Below, piece after piece: positions 35,695 to 44,990 of a DNA stretch of 64,000 nucleotides. Positions within the stretch are counted from its first letter, which is position 1, and the number at the start of each line of letters is the position of its first letter. The position numbers and the translations under genes are program-made. The stretch lies in assembly GCA_910586035.1 (NCBI GenBank), contig CAJUHT010000005.1, positions 45,902-109,901 on the forward strand, given 5' to 3'. This DNA comes from an uncultured Christensenella sp. (lineage in GTDB: Bacteria > Bacillota > Clostridia > Christensenellales > Borkfalkiaceae). Below the pieces are notes generated by a model. It was not told where the DNA came from and did not search any database. It was given only the letters and a program-made list of their open reading frames with translations.

Positions 35695-37533
35695 ATGAAG
35701 AGAATCAAAAAGGCTTTTTTGGGGATAACCGCGCTTTTAGCGGCGTTTTCTATTTCGGCAATGTGCGCCTGCACGCCGGGCGACAATACGGAAAATAACG
35801 GCGGAAACCCCGGCGGTAACACCCCCGGCGGAAATACGCAGGCAATTACCGCGGCAAGCGTTTTGAAAGCATACGCCAACCAGACTGTTAAGGGGGCTAC
35901 GCTGGAATATACGTTGACAGGGGATACTTCGGCGAAAGCTTATCCCTGCGACGAAGATGGCAACAAACTGCCCAATGCGGAGGAACAGAGTTCACGCTCT
36001 AAGAGCACGGAACAAGCTTCGGCGGCGGTGGCGGTCGGCGGCTCCGACCTGAAAATAGATTTGGAGCTTTCGAGTAAAAACGAACGATACGGCGTGGACG
36101 GCGAGGCGGCTACGCAGGACTACCGCTATATGTTTGTGCGCGGCGGACATATATTTACGCACGAAGCCAAGGCGGCGGTTACAGATTTTGCGGACGTAAC
36201 GCTTACATACGACGGAAGTATGACCGACGGAATGCCCGAAGGTTATCAGGCTATCCTTGCGGGACTTAATACGGAGGTCGGTTCCGCGACGTCGTTGCCC
36301 TTAAATCTTATTTTGGGGCTTGCGGATAAATATAACGGCGCTTCATACGCGAACGGCGTGCTCACCGTAGACTTCAATAAAGTTACTTATAATTTGTATA
36401 ACGACGTTCTTGCCGTTATCGAGGGTTTGGACGAAAACACCACGGTAGGCAGTCTGCTCTCTTCGGCTCCCGTTAAAAATCTTTTGCAGTCGCTTACGTA
36501 CGGTATGGACGCAAAGGAAATTTATGATTCGGTTGTAGCGCAGTTGAGCGGCGAAAACGTGCCCGCCGCAACAAAGGAAATTCTTAAAGTGCTTCCCAAA
36601 CCCGCGGAAGGGGACGGCGTTTACGAATATCTCGTAAAGGTTGTAAGCTCCAAGGAGTTTACGGGCTTTGTGGTAAGTATGCTCACGCAGGGACAGGTCG
36701 GCTCTATGATTGCGCCCTTCTCCGAATTTAAGCTTGCCGATATTTTTGCGCTTTTGGGTAAAATAAACGGCGGTTCGCAGTCGCCTACGCTTGGCGGCTC
36801 CCAAACGTCGGCGGACGCAAGCGGTAACGTTCGTATGTCCCCCGCGCCCATAACTATGGAAGAAATTAAAAAGCTTGTTAAAGACACGCTTGACAAAGCG
36901 GTTAGCGTAACCGAAGATAAGTTTACTCTTACTTTCGGCGCGACGGTTGTGGAGGCTGAAAATATCTCCGTTAGCTTCAACGTAAACGACAAATCGGAAG
37001 TTTCGGGCATTGCTTTGACGGGCAACAGCAAGGTAGCCGTCAAATCGTTTAACGGTATCGACGGCGGCGACGGCAACGTTATGAATTTTGCCGTTGACAG
37101 CGTTACCCAATTATCGCTTGACTACAAATTCAAATTCTTTGCCGAAGCTCCCGCTTTAAAGAATATAGACAAGTGCAAGGCCGTGGGCGACGCCACTGCG
37201 GAACAGGTTGCGGCGGGCGGCACTTTCTATTCGGACGTATTGGACGAAACGTATATTCCCTTAAAGGTGCGCGCGGTCGTCAACCCTCAGGGCAGCCAGA
37301 ATTTGATTGACGAATTACGGCTTTTAGACAAAGACGGCGTTGCCGTAGGCGAGTACGACCAGGCTACGCAGTCTGTAAAATACGAAGATTGGAACATATC
37401 CGTATCTGAAATGGAAGTAACGGAGTACGGCGTGAAGTTTGTAATAGTATGCGAAACTGAGAACGGTTTGTTTTCGATTTACAGAACGGCTAAAAGCGTT
37501 TGCGAAGTTGCCGATATAATTAAAAGGGCATAA
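35695..37533 (+). CDS. Secreted lipoprotein of unknown function
   Basis: A 612-residue protein with a lipoprotein-type signal ending at 'MCAC' (Cys26 most likely) and a Gly/Asn-rich linker after it. The start is the ATG at 35695, 5 bases after GAGGTG; a GTG three codons earlier overlaps that ribosome site. The mature part mixes helical stretches ('AITAASVLKAYANQTV', 'PAPITMEEIKKLVKDTLDKAV') with beta segments. No catalytic motif or known domain is recognised. It stands alone between its own promoter and terminator; possible phase variation through the promoter G-tract would fit a surface-exposed protein. Confidence 0.75.
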   Translation: MKRIKKAFLGITALLAAFSISAMCACTPGDNTENNGGNPGGNTPGGNTQAITAASVLKAYANQTVKGATLEYTLTGDTSAKAYPCDEDGNKLPNAEEQSSRSKSTEQASAAVAVGGSDLKIDLELSSKNERYGVDGEAATQDYRYMFVRGGHIFTHEAKAAVTDFADVTLTYDGSMTDGMPEGYQAILAGLNTEVGSATSLPLNLILGLADKYNGASYANGVLTVDFNKVTYNLYNDVLAVIEGLDENTTVGSLLSSAPVKNLLQSLTYGMDAKEIYDSVVAQLSGENVPAATKEILKVLPKPAEGDGVYEYLVKVVSSKEFTGFVVSMLTQGQVGSMIAPFSEFKLADIFALLGKINGGSQSPTLGGSQTSADASGNVRMSPAPITMEEIKKLVKDTLDKAVSVTEDKFTLTFGATVVEAENISVSFNVNDKSEVSGIALTGNSKVAVKSFNGIDGGDGNVMNFAVDSVTQLSLDYKFKFFAEAPALKNIDKCKAVGDATAEQVAAGGTFYSDVLDETYIPLKVRAVVNPQGSQNLIDELRLLDKDGVAVGEYDQATQSVKYEDWNISVSEMEVTEYGVKFVIVCETENGLFSIYRTAKSVCEVADIIKRA

Positions 37534-37550
37534 ATAAATTTAACTTGGCG

Positions 37551-37588
37551 CGGCGCGCGGGAGGGCAACTCCCGCGCGCCGTTTTTTT
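37551..37588 (+). terminator. Strong intrinsic terminator
   Basis: A 13-base perfect GC stem (CGGCGCGCGGGAG and complement), 5-base loop, and seven T residues. Confidence 0.92.
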
Positions 37589-37651
37589 ACCGTTTAAAAT
37601 ACGGCATTATAATAAATATGAAAATAAAATGAAAATAATTTGAAAAGCCTA

Positions 37652-37680
37652 TTGCAATTTGCTATCGCGTATGGTAAAAT
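37652..37680 (+). promoter_or_regulatory. Sigma-70-type promoter for hppA
   Basis: TTGCAA, 17-base spacer, TAAAAT, 52 bases upstream of the ATG at 37733. Confidence 0.6.
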
Positions 37681-37732
37681 TCTCTCACAATGCGATAATA
37701 TTTCGCAAAATGCAAACCACAAGGGGAGAAAT

Positions 37733-39970
37733 ATGGTTTTAGAATTGCTTCTAATCATTGTGGGCGCGGCGGTTATACTTGCGTGCGCCTGCGCGGCTCT
37801 CAACTATTTCACCACGAAAAAGTTGAAAGAGGGAACGGAAAGAATGCAGGAAATCGCCGCCGCAATCCGCGTCGGTGCAAACGCCTTCATCAAGTACGAG
37901 TATAAAATCGTAGCTATCATAGGCTCGGTAGTAGCCGCCCTGCTTATAGCTTTCGTAAGCTGGCAGACGGGTATCGCGTTTATAATAGGCGCGTTGGTTT
38001 CCGCGGCGGCGGGCTTCGTGGGTATGAAGATAGCGACGTACGCAAACGTGCGCGTTACAAACGCCGCAAACGAAACGCGCGATACGGGCAAAACTTTAAA
38101 AGTCGCGTTTAAAGGCGGCTCGGTTATGGGCTTGTGCGTGGCGGGCTTCGCTCTTATGGGCGCGCTTATAGTGTTTGCCGTTTTCGGCATCGCTTGCCAT
38201 CAAATAGGCGATATACTCAAAGAAACTACTCCTATATGGACAAACTGGACGGGGCTTGAAGCGGGCTTTACTATGACCCTTTCGGGCTATGCGCTCGGCT
38301 GTTCGATAATAGCTCTCTTCAACCGCGTAGGCGGCGGTATTTACACCAAGGCGGCGGATATGGGCGCCGACCTCGTAGGTAAGACGGAAGCGCACATTCC
38401 CGAAGACGACCCCCGCAACCCCGCCACAATCGCGGATAACGTAGGCGATAACGTAGGCGACGTTGCAGGCTTGGGCAGCGACCTTTTGGAGAGCTTTGTC
38501 GGCGCAATGCTTTCGGGCGTAATTCTCGCGGGCGAAATGTGCGTTAAAAATATAATTGTCGACAGTACCGTCGCGCGCACTATGTTGCTGTTCCCTATGG
38601 TGTTTGCAGGTTGCGGACTTATAGGTTGCCTTGTCGGTATTTTTTACCTTTTGTTTGTGCCGCTCAAAAAGAATACTAACGTGCATATGCAACTTAATAT
38701 AGCTACTTGGATATCTGCCGTACTTTCGATTTTGAGTTGCTTCCTGTTAAGTTTCTTTATGTTCCGCGGCGAAGCGTTCACGGATGAGTTGTTTAAGCTT
38801 ATAGGCTTCAAGGCGGGCAACTTATCCCCTTGGATTGCCGCAATACTCGGCATAGCCGCGGGCATTGTCATAGGCATAATTTCCGAGTATTATACAAGTT
38901 ACGACTACAAGCCCACGAAGGGCATCTCCAAGTCGGCGAAGGAGGGCGCGGCGCTCACCATTACGGAGGGTATGGCTACGGGTATGATAAGCTGTATGCT
39001 TCCCGTATTGGTTTTAGGCGTTGCCATTGTAGGGTCCTATATGGTGTGCGGTATGTACGGCATAGCTTGCGCGGCAATCGGTATGCTCTCGTTCGTTGCG
39101 GCAACCGTTTCGGTAGACACTTACGGACCTATCTCCGACAACGCGGGCGGCATTGCGGAAATGAGTTTCCTCGACCCCGAGGTGCGCGAAATAACAGATA
39201 AACTTGACGCGGTGGGCAACACCACGGCGGCAATAGGCAAGGGCTTTGCAATCGGCTCGGCTTCGTTTGCAACTTTGTCTTTGCTCTGCTCGTATCTGTT
39301 TGCGTTTAACGTAATAGAGGTGGAAGGCATAACGCAAATTACCGATTGGGTAAGCAAATTGATGTTAAACGTAATGAATCCGCTTACGCTTGTAGGCGCA
39401 ATCGTCGGTGCGGCAATTCCCTTTATGTTCTCGGGTATGCTCATTCAGGCGGTTGCAAAAGCCGCAAGGCATATGGTTGAGGAAGTGCGCCGTCAGTTCA
39501 GGGAAATTCCCGGCATACTTGAAGGCGAGGCTAAGCCCGATTACGAAACGTGTATTCAGATTTCTTCCAAAGGTTCCATAAAGCAAATGCGCGTTCCCTG
39601 CCTAATTGCGATAGCTATTCCCGTAGCTTCCGGCTTTTTGTTCGGACCTGAATTTGTCGGCGGTCTGCTTGTCGGCGCTATAATCTCGGCTATTATGCTT
39701 GCGATTTACACGGGTAACGCGGGCGGCGCTTGGGATAACGCTAAAAAGTATATCGAAAGCGGCGGCGTAGAGGGCGTTAAAAAGGGTGAAGAAGGTTACG
39801 ACGCCGTGCACGACGCGGCTGTCGTAGGCGACACCGTAGGCGACCCCTTGAAGGATACGGTAGGACCTTCGCTGGATATTTTAATTAAGATAATGTCCAC
39901 CGTTTCGCTTGTAATGGTAGTGGTATTCAACAAGTATAACCTGTTTGACGCAATAGGCGTTATAATCTAA
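37733..39970 (+). CDS. hppA: Membrane-bound ion-pumping pyrophosphatase, K+-stimulated type
   Basis: A 745-residue membrane pyrophosphatase with about 16 helices that uses pyrophosphate to pump Na+ or H+ out of the cytoplasm. Substrate motifs are present: 'DMGADLVGKTEAHIPEDDPRNPATIADNVGDNVGD' region near 210-250 and 'GDTVGDPLKDTVGPSLD' near the end. The helix motif 'GNTTAAIGKGFAIGSA' has Ala where K+-independent enzymes have Lys, placing it in the K+-dependent class. I cannot decide between Na+ and H+ by eye. The start is the ATG at 37733 behind AAGGGGAG; the longer frame begins within promoter sequence. Confidence 0.93.
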   Translation: MVLELLLIIVGAAVILACACAALNYFTTKKLKEGTERMQEIAAAIRVGANAFIKYEYKIVAIIGSVVAALLIAFVSWQTGIAFIIGALVSAAAGFVGMKIATYANVRVTNAANETRDTGKTLKVAFKGGSVMGLCVAGFALMGALIVFAVFGIACHQIGDILKETTPIWTNWTGLEAGFTMTLSGYALGCSIIALFNRVGGGIYTKAADMGADLVGKTEAHIPEDDPRNPATIADNVGDNVGDVAGLGSDLLESFVGAMLSGVILAGEMCVKNIIVDSTVARTMLLFPMVFAGCGLIGCLVGIFYLLFVPLKKNTNVHMQLNIATWISAVLSILSCFLLSFFMFRGEAFTDELFKLIGFKAGNLSPWIAAILGIAAGIVIGIISEYYTSYDYKPTKGISKSAKEGAALTITEGMATGMISCMLPVLVLGVAIVGSYMVCGMYGIACAAIGMLSFVAATVSVDTYGPISDNAGGIAEMSFLDPEVREITDKLDAVGNTTAAIGKGFAIGSASFATLSLLCSYLFAFNVIEVEGITQITDWVSKLMLNVMNPLTLVGAIVGAAIPFMFSGMLIQAVAKAARHMVEEVRRQFREIPGILEGEAKPDYETCIQISSKGSIKQMRVPCLIAIAIPVASGFLFGPEFVGGLLVGAIISAIMLAIYTGNAGGAWDNAKKYIESGGVEGVKKGEEGYDAVHDAAVVGDTVGDPLKDTVGPSLDILIKIMSTVSLVMVVVFNKYNLFDAIGVII

Positions 39971-39980
39971 ACTGTAAATT

Positions 39981-40019
39981 ACAGCCGCCCGCGGTTTGCC
40001 GCGGGCGGCTGTTTTTTTT
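39981..40019 (+). terminator. Strong intrinsic terminator after hppA
   Basis: ACAGCCGCCCGCGG, loop TTTG, exact complement, then eight or so T residues. Confidence 0.93.
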
Positions 40020-40041
40020 ACAAAATATTCACAATGTTGTT

Positions 40042-40070
40042 TTGACTTTTACAAAAGGGCATAATATAAT
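40042..40070 (+). promoter_or_regulatory. Sigma-70-type promoter for the HtrA-like protease
   Basis: TTGACT, 17-base spacer, TATAAT, 47 bases before the ATG at 40118. Confidence 0.7.
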
Positions 40071-40117
40071 AAAAGTACAGTAAAAAATTCTGCGCGCGGC
40101 GCACACGGAATAAGGTT

Positions 40118-41536
40118 ATGAGAAAAAGAGTTATATTATCTTTAATGGCGGCGGCAACTCTGTCGCTCGGCGTTTTTGCGGGTTGCTTTACACAGACGGT
40201 CAGCATTTCTTCCATAGAAAAGACGGGAAGCGTCGGGCTTGTTGACTACTATACAATCACGTATACCGACGGCACGACCTCGCAATTTACCGTTACCAAC
40301 GGCAAGGACGGTACCGACGCGCAAAACGTAACCGCGCAGGACGTATACGAAACTTATAAGGAAATTTACAAGGATGAAAACCTCACCTTTAAGGAGTTTT
40401 GCGAAAAGTTTTTAAACGTGTCGCAAAACAGCGCCTCGGCGCTCAACTCCTGCCTGCGCTCCTGCCTTAAAGTTTATACCGTATTCCACGAAAAAACTTA
40501 CGACGATTACGGCAGGTATTTAGGCATTTACGAAACTTCGTACTGCGGCTCGGCGGTAGTTTACAGAATGGAAGAGGACTACACGTATATGCTTACCAAT
40601 TATCACGTAATTTATGACGCGGACGCCGCACTCGGTTATACCAAGTTTACCGAAAAGACCTGGGCATACCTTTACGGAAGCGAGTCCGCGCCCGTACAGG
40701 ACGAGAGGACGGGCGTAGTTTCGGTTGCTTCCGACGATACCTACGCAATCGAGTGCGAGTATATCGGCGGGGCCATATCCTACGACGTAGCCGTTATAAA
40801 GGCTAAAACGGAGGACCTGTTGCGCGTAAACCCCCAGGTACAGCCCGTAACCGTCAATTACAATTATTCCGTGGGTGAAAACACCTTTGCCGTTGGCAAT
40901 CCCGATAACGGCGGCATAAGCGTTACCGAGGGCGTGGTGAGCGTGGACAGCGACTACATTTCCCTTAAAATAGACAACACGGTCAGGTATTACCGCTCTA
41001 TTCGTACGGACACGGCTTTAACTCACGGCAGTTCGGGCGGCGGCTTGTTCAATATGCGGGGCGAGCTTATAGGCTTGAACAACGCAGGCGACGAATCTAT
41101 TACGAGTATGAACTTTGCCATTCCCGCCACGGCGCTTACGGGCGTTGCCGACGGCATAATACACTACAATGCGGCAAGCGGCGCAAAGACTACCAAAAAG
41201 GCGTTAATAGGCGTTACCTCTAATTCTGAAAATTCAAAATATGTGTACGACGAGGCTACGGGCGGCGGGCATATAGAGGAGGACGTTGTAATAACCAACG
41301 TTACGGCGGGCAGTCTTGCCGAAATGATGGGGCTTAAAAAGGACGATATAATCAAATCGGTTACCCTCAACGGCAAAAAGTACGAAATATACCGCCAATT
41401 CCAGATTTCCGACTTGCTTTTGAACGCAAGGACGGGCGACGAGTTGAAGATTGGCTATTTAAGGGGCGGCGTTGCGGCGGAAAGTCAGGGCGTTATAGTC
41501 CGCTCTTCCGATTTGAAGAACGTCGACGACAATTGA
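40118..41536 (+). CDS. Trypsin/HtrA-like serine protease lipoprotein with PDZ domain
   Basis: A 472-residue extracytoplasmic protease with lipobox FAGC (Cys23). A short 'KDGTDAQN' segment and a helical spacer precede the protease domain. The triad is H163 in 'LTNYHVIYD', D223 in 'SYDVAVIKA' and S306 in 'HGSSGGGLFN' (the family's GNSGG). A PDZ-like domain occupies about 365-465 ('TAGSLAEMMGLKKDDIIKSV'). HtrA/DegP proteins degrade misfolded envelope proteins; lipid anchoring instead of a membrane helix is less usual. Confidence 0.88.
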   Translation: MRKRVILSLMAAATLSLGVFAGCFTQTVSISSIEKTGSVGLVDYYTITYTDGTTSQFTVTNGKDGTDAQNVTAQDVYETYKEIYKDENLTFKEFCEKFLNVSQNSASALNSCLRSCLKVYTVFHEKTYDDYGRYLGIYETSYCGSAVVYRMEEDYTYMLTNYHVIYDADAALGYTKFTEKTWAYLYGSESAPVQDERTGVVSVASDDTYAIECEYIGGAISYDVAVIKAKTEDLLRVNPQVQPVTVNYNYSVGENTFAVGNPDNGGISVTEGVVSVDSDYISLKIDNTVRYYRSIRTDTALTHGSSGGGLFNMRGELIGLNNAGDESITSMNFAIPATALTGVADGIIHYNAASGAKTTKKALIGVTSNSENSKYVYDEATGGGHIEEDVVITNVTAGSLAEMMGLKKDDIIKSVTLNGKKYEIYRQFQISDLLLNARTGDELKIGYLRGGVAAESQGVIVRSSDLKNVDDN

Positions 41537-41585
41537 TTGCGGCATATTTGCGGGGCAATTGCATATAATTTGTTTATAAACGGTG

Positions 41586-41621
41586 CCGTCCGCGCAAAAT
41601 TGCGCGGACGGAAGCCTTTTT
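41586..41621 (+). terminator. Intrinsic terminator before trpS
   Basis: CCGTCCGCGC and GCGCGGACGG form a 10-base stem with a six-base loop; a TTTTT run follows 5 bases later. It lies about 50 bases after the protease stop. No T-box elements are seen between it and trpS. Confidence 0.65.
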
Positions 41622-41713
41622 AAAGGCTTGCGGCAAGCCCGTACACTTTTGTGTGCGCCGCGTGAGCAATGCGGATAAATTGGGTGAATGCTTAAAAGTT
41701 TACGGTAAATTCT

Positions 41714-41742
41714 TTGCGTTTTTTTAGGCTATGTGTTAAAAT
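41714..41742 (+). promoter_or_regulatory. Sigma-70-type promoter for trpS
   Basis: TTGCGT, 17-base spacer, TAAAAT, 49 bases before the trpS ATG. Confidence 0.55.
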
Positions 41743-41790
41743 TATATTCGGTAAACTGTAAAAATTAGGTAAAAAGGAGGTAGCGGGGTT

Positions 41791-42792
41791 ATGGAAGAGA
41801 ACCGCAAAGTGCTCTATTCGGGCGTACAGCCCACCAACAATCTTACGATTGGCAATTATATAGGTACTATTAAGAGCTGGCGTTCCCTGCAAGAGGACTA
41901 CGACTGCATATTTGCCGTGTCCAATATGCACGCCATAACCGTACGGCAGGAACCCGCCGAATTCAGGCGCAAAACCCTTTCTCTCGCCGCCCTGTTTCTT
42001 GCCTGTGGGGTAGAGCCCGAAAAGAGCATAGTTTACGTTCAGTCGCACGTGCCCGCTCACGCGGAGCTGTGCTGGGCGCTTAATACCTTTACCTACGTCG
42101 GCGAAATGGAGAGAATGACGCAGTTTAAGGATAAGAGCGCGAAACACGCCGATAATATAAATATGGGGCTTATGGACTACCCCGTTCTTATGGCGGCGGA
42201 TATACTTCTGTATCAGACGGACGTCGTGCCCGTGGGCGCCGACCAGCGCCAGCATCTGGAAATTGCGCGCGACATCGCCCAGAGATTCAACAACGTATTT
42301 ACTCCCACGTTCAAGGTGCCCGAAGGGCTGTTCCGCAAGGTCGGCGCAAAAATCAGCGACTTGCAGGAGCCTACCAAAAAGATGAGCAAATCGGCGGAAA
42401 ACCCCAACGGCGCGGTGTTTCTTACGGACGACAGGGATACGGTTATAAGAAAGTTCAAGCGCGCCGTAACCGACAGCGACGCGGAAATAAGGTACGAGCC
42501 GGAAAGCAAAGCGGGCGTAAGCAACCTCATTTCCATTTATTCCGTATTTGCGGAAAAGAGCATAGAGGAAACGGAAAGGGAGTTCTGCGGCAAGGGCTAC
42601 GGCGATTTCAAACTTGCCGTCGGCGAGCTTGTCGCCGATAAACTCGCGCCCATTCAGGCGGAGCGCGAAAGGCTGTTAAAGGACAAAGAGTATATAGAAA
42701 GCGCGCTTAAAACGGGCGCGGAGAGGGCGGCTAAGATAGCAAACAGAACGCTTGCAAAGGTGTATAAAAAGATAGGCTTCTATCAGCTTTGA
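41791..42792 (+). CDS. trpS: Tryptophan--tRNA ligase
   Basis: A 333-residue class I aminoacyl-tRNA synthetase that charges tRNA-Trp. The N-terminus has 'YSGVQPTNNLTIGNYIGTI', the family's HIGH-like motif as TIGNYIG, and the KMSKS loop is at residues 197-201 ('TKKMSKSAENP'). Other family motifs are 'DYPVLMAADILLYQTDVVPVGADQRQHLE'-type sequence near 130-155. Length is normal. It starts behind AAAGGAGG. Confidence 0.97.
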   Translation: MEENRKVLYSGVQPTNNLTIGNYIGTIKSWRSLQEDYDCIFAVSNMHAITVRQEPAEFRRKTLSLAALFLACGVEPEKSIVYVQSHVPAHAELCWALNTFTYVGEMERMTQFKDKSAKHADNINMGLMDYPVLMAADILLYQTDVVPVGADQRQHLEIARDIAQRFNNVFTPTFKVPEGLFRKVGAKISDLQEPTKKMSKSAENPNGAVFLTDDRDTVIRKFKRAVTDSDAEIRYEPESKAGVSNLISIYSVFAEKSIEETEREFCGKGYGDFKLAVGELVADKLAPIQAERERLLKDKEYIESALKTGAERAAKIANRTLAKVYKKIGFYQL

Positions 42793-42814
42793 TTGAGCGC
42801 GTTAAGTAGTATTT

Positions 42815-43690
42815 ATGTTCGGTTATATCAATCCCGACAGTCCCTATCTGTTTAAAAAGGACGAAACTCTATACAAGGCGCTTTACTGCGGTATGTGCAA
42901 GTCGATAGGCGCGGGGTGCGGCTCTTTCCCTAAGACGGCGCTCACCTACGACATAGCTTTTATGTCCGCGCTATTGCACAACATCGCCAACTGCGACGTT
43001 AAAATAGAAAAGCGGCGTTGCGCGCTTCATCCTATAAAGAGCAGGGGTATGGCGACGCCCGACGATATTTCCGTTTTGCTCGGCTGCGTAAACACCGTTT
43101 TGGCATACTATAAACTGTTGGACGACAGAGCCGACGGCGACAAGAAAGGCGTTTTTGCATTTCTGTACAGGCGGGGGTTCAAGCGCGCGTTAAAGCGGCA
43201 CCCGCAGGTGGCGGAAATTGTCGGCAGGCAGATAGAGGGACAGCGCGGGCTCGAAAGGGCGGGTTGCGCGGTGATTGACCAAGCGTGCGAACCTACCGCG
43301 GTTATGATGCGCGAACTTTCTCGCTATGCCCTCGGGGAGTTTGCAACCGAGCATACCGACGCGCTTACCTACGACATAGGCAAGTGGGTATATCTTGCCG
43401 ACGCGTTGGACGACTACGACAAGGACGTTAAAAAAGGGCGTTACAACGTGCTTTACAACGCTTTTAAACTGCCTGATAAAGAGCGGGCGGCAAAAGAACA
43501 CGGCGAGGAAATAAACTTTATTTTCAACGCGCTGTTCGCCGATATGCGCCTCAGGCTTGCAAACATAAAATTCCATTTCAATCACGATTTGACCGACAAT
43601 ATTATTTTGAGAGGGATTCCGCTTAAAACGCGTAAACTTGTTTACGGCAAATGCGGAGAAGGAACGAAAAAAGAAAATGAACAGACATAA
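42815..43690 (+). CDS. DUF5685 family protein
   Basis: A 291-residue helical protein starting 'MFGYINPDSPYLFKKDETLYKALYCGMCKSIG', which matches the DUF5685 family as I recall it; cysteines in 'YCGMCK' and histidines in 'LHNIANC' and 'ALHPIKSRG' suggest metal binding. The Asp-rich 'DDRADGDKKG' and 'DALDDYDKDVKKGRYN' are reminiscent of metal-phosphate sites in isoprenoid-synthase-like helical bundles; that is only a resemblance. It is followed, with a 14-base overlap, by a J-domain-like gene, a pairing common in Clostridia. Confidence 0.75.
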   Translation: MFGYINPDSPYLFKKDETLYKALYCGMCKSIGAGCGSFPKTALTYDIAFMSALLHNIANCDVKIEKRRCALHPIKSRGMATPDDISVLLGCVNTVLAYYKLLDDRADGDKKGVFAFLYRRGFKRALKRHPQVAEIVGRQIEGQRGLERAGCAVIDQACEPTAVMMRELSRYALGEFATEHTDALTYDIGKWVYLADALDDYDKDVKKGRYNVLYNAFKLPDKERAAKEHGEEINFIFNALFADMRLRLANIKFHFNHDLTDNIILRGIPLKTRKLVYGKCGEGTKKENEQT

Positions 43691-44315
43691 TCTCGAACTT
43701 TTGGGGCTTGCCGAGGGCGCAACGCAGGAACAGGTGGAGGAGGCTTACGCCGCCCTCCGCGCAAAACTTTTGGAAGACAGGTTTTTAGACGGCGAAGCGG
43801 GCAACGAGGCGGCAAGAAAGCTTACTAAAATTCAGGTCGCCTACGACGAATTGCTTTCTGAGTTTGCCGAACTTGACAAGGGTTTCGGTGAAAGCGGGGA
43901 AGGCTCCGCATTTTCCAAGGTGGAGGAACTTATAAAGTCGGGCGATTTGGCGGAAGCGCAAAGGCTGTTAGACGGCTTTAACGAGCGCGGCGCACAATGG
44001 CACTATCTGCAATCGGTGGTGTTCTACCGCAAAAATTGGGTAAACGAAAGCAAGAAACAGCTTGAAATAGCTATGCGCTTAGACGGCGAAAATCCCAAGT
44101 ATAAGGAAGCTTACGAAAAACTCAACGAAAAAATTGCCTACGACGCTTCGCAACAGGGCGCCAACGCCGAAAACCAGCAAAGCGCTTACAGGGGGCAGGA
44201 TATGAACGGCGCGTACTCCGACAATCAGATGGGCGGTAGCTTTTGTTCGTCCTGCGTGGAGTGTTGCGCGTTAAACGCCTGCATAAACTGCCTTTGCAGC
44301 GGCTGTTGCAGATAA
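43677..44315 (+). CDS. J-domain-like protein with cysteine-rich C-terminus
   Basis: A 212-residue protein. Residues 1-60 resemble a DnaJ N-terminal domain ('LELLGLAEGATQEQVEEAYAALRAKL') but lack the HPD tripeptide needed to stimulate DnaK. A TPR-like helical part follows ('AEAQRLLDGFNERGAQWHYLQSVVFY'), then a Gln/Asn-rich linker and an end with ten or so cysteines ('SSCVECCALNACINC'). The start is the ATG at 43677; an earlier ATG at 43638 is inside the preceding gene. A frameshifted copy of the TPR-to-Cys part lies at 44991. Confidence 0.75.
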   Translation: MNRHNLELLGLAEGATQEQVEEAYAALRAKLLEDRFLDGEAGNEAARKLTKIQVAYDELLSEFAELDKGFGESGEGSAFSKVEELIKSGDLAEAQRLLDGFNERGAQWHYLQSVVFYRKNWVNESKKQLEIAMRLDGENPKYKEAYEKLNEKIAYDASQQGANAENQQSAYRGQDMNGAYSDNQMGGSFCSSCVECCALNACINCLCSGCCR

Positions 44316-44431
44316 CGCTTTTCCGCTTAAAAATTTCAGGGCAAGGCTTGGCTTTGTCTGCGCGGGTGCGCGCCCGTACGGCATAGCGGTTAGCCGTAAG
44401 ATTTGTTTAAGACGGAGCATTTTAAAAAGCT

Positions 44432-44989
44432 ATGCCTAAAAATAAAAATTCCAACTCTTTCGAAATAGCTCTGTCGGGAATTTCCTGCGGGATAGCCGTG
44501 CTGTTTTTGTCGCTTGGCATACTCAGCGGCTGGCTTCTTGCAACGGGTTATTTTATCGGCGTGCTGGCAATGATGCTTCCCCTGTCCAAAGACTTTTTCA
44601 AGGGCGGGGCGTGCGCTTACGCGGCTACGTGTATCTTAACGCTTATTCTGGGCGCGGCGGCTAAGTTTTGGGATATCGTGCCCTTTGCAATGTTTTTCGG
44701 CATTCACCCGCTTGTAAACGCGCTTATAAAAAAGAAAAATTTTAACCGCTGGCTGGCGCTTCCGTTAAAGGCGCTGTGGTTCGACGCAGCGTTGATAGTC
44801 GGCTATTATCTTATATTCAACGGCGTTTTGGGCGGCTCGCTTTTGCCGCAAAGCGTTTACGACGTTATCAACAAATATATTTTCCTCTTCATATTCACCG
44901 TGGGCACGCTTATAGGCGTGATATACGACTTTCTTGCAATGCGCTGTCAAATCGCCGTTAATATGCTTGTGGCAAGGATACGCAGGTAA
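44432..44989 (+). CDS. Integral membrane protein of unknown function
   Basis: A 185-residue protein with about five transmembrane helices (near 10-35, 38-55, 62-85, 115-138, 150-172) and a basic C-terminal end. A single conserved-looking stretch is 'FGIHPLVNALIKKKNFNRWLALP' between helices. I do not recognise a family. It sits between the J-like gene and its broken copy and is probably co-transcribed with them. Confidence 0.7.
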   Translation: MPKNKNSNSFEIALSGISCGIAVLFLSLGILSGWLLATGYFIGVLAMMLPLSKDFFKGGACAYAATCILTLILGAAAKFWDIVPFAMFFGIHPLVNALIKKKNFNRWLALPLKALWFDAALIVGYYLIFNGVLGGSLLPQSVYDVINKYIFLFIFTVGTLIGVIYDFLAMRCQIAVNMLVARIRR

Positions 44990-44990
44990 T

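Noticed and set aside
41537..41790. T-box riboswitch in front of trpS
   Set aside because: No AGGGTGGNACCGCG-like T-box sequence or specifier stem found; only an ordinary terminator and promoter.
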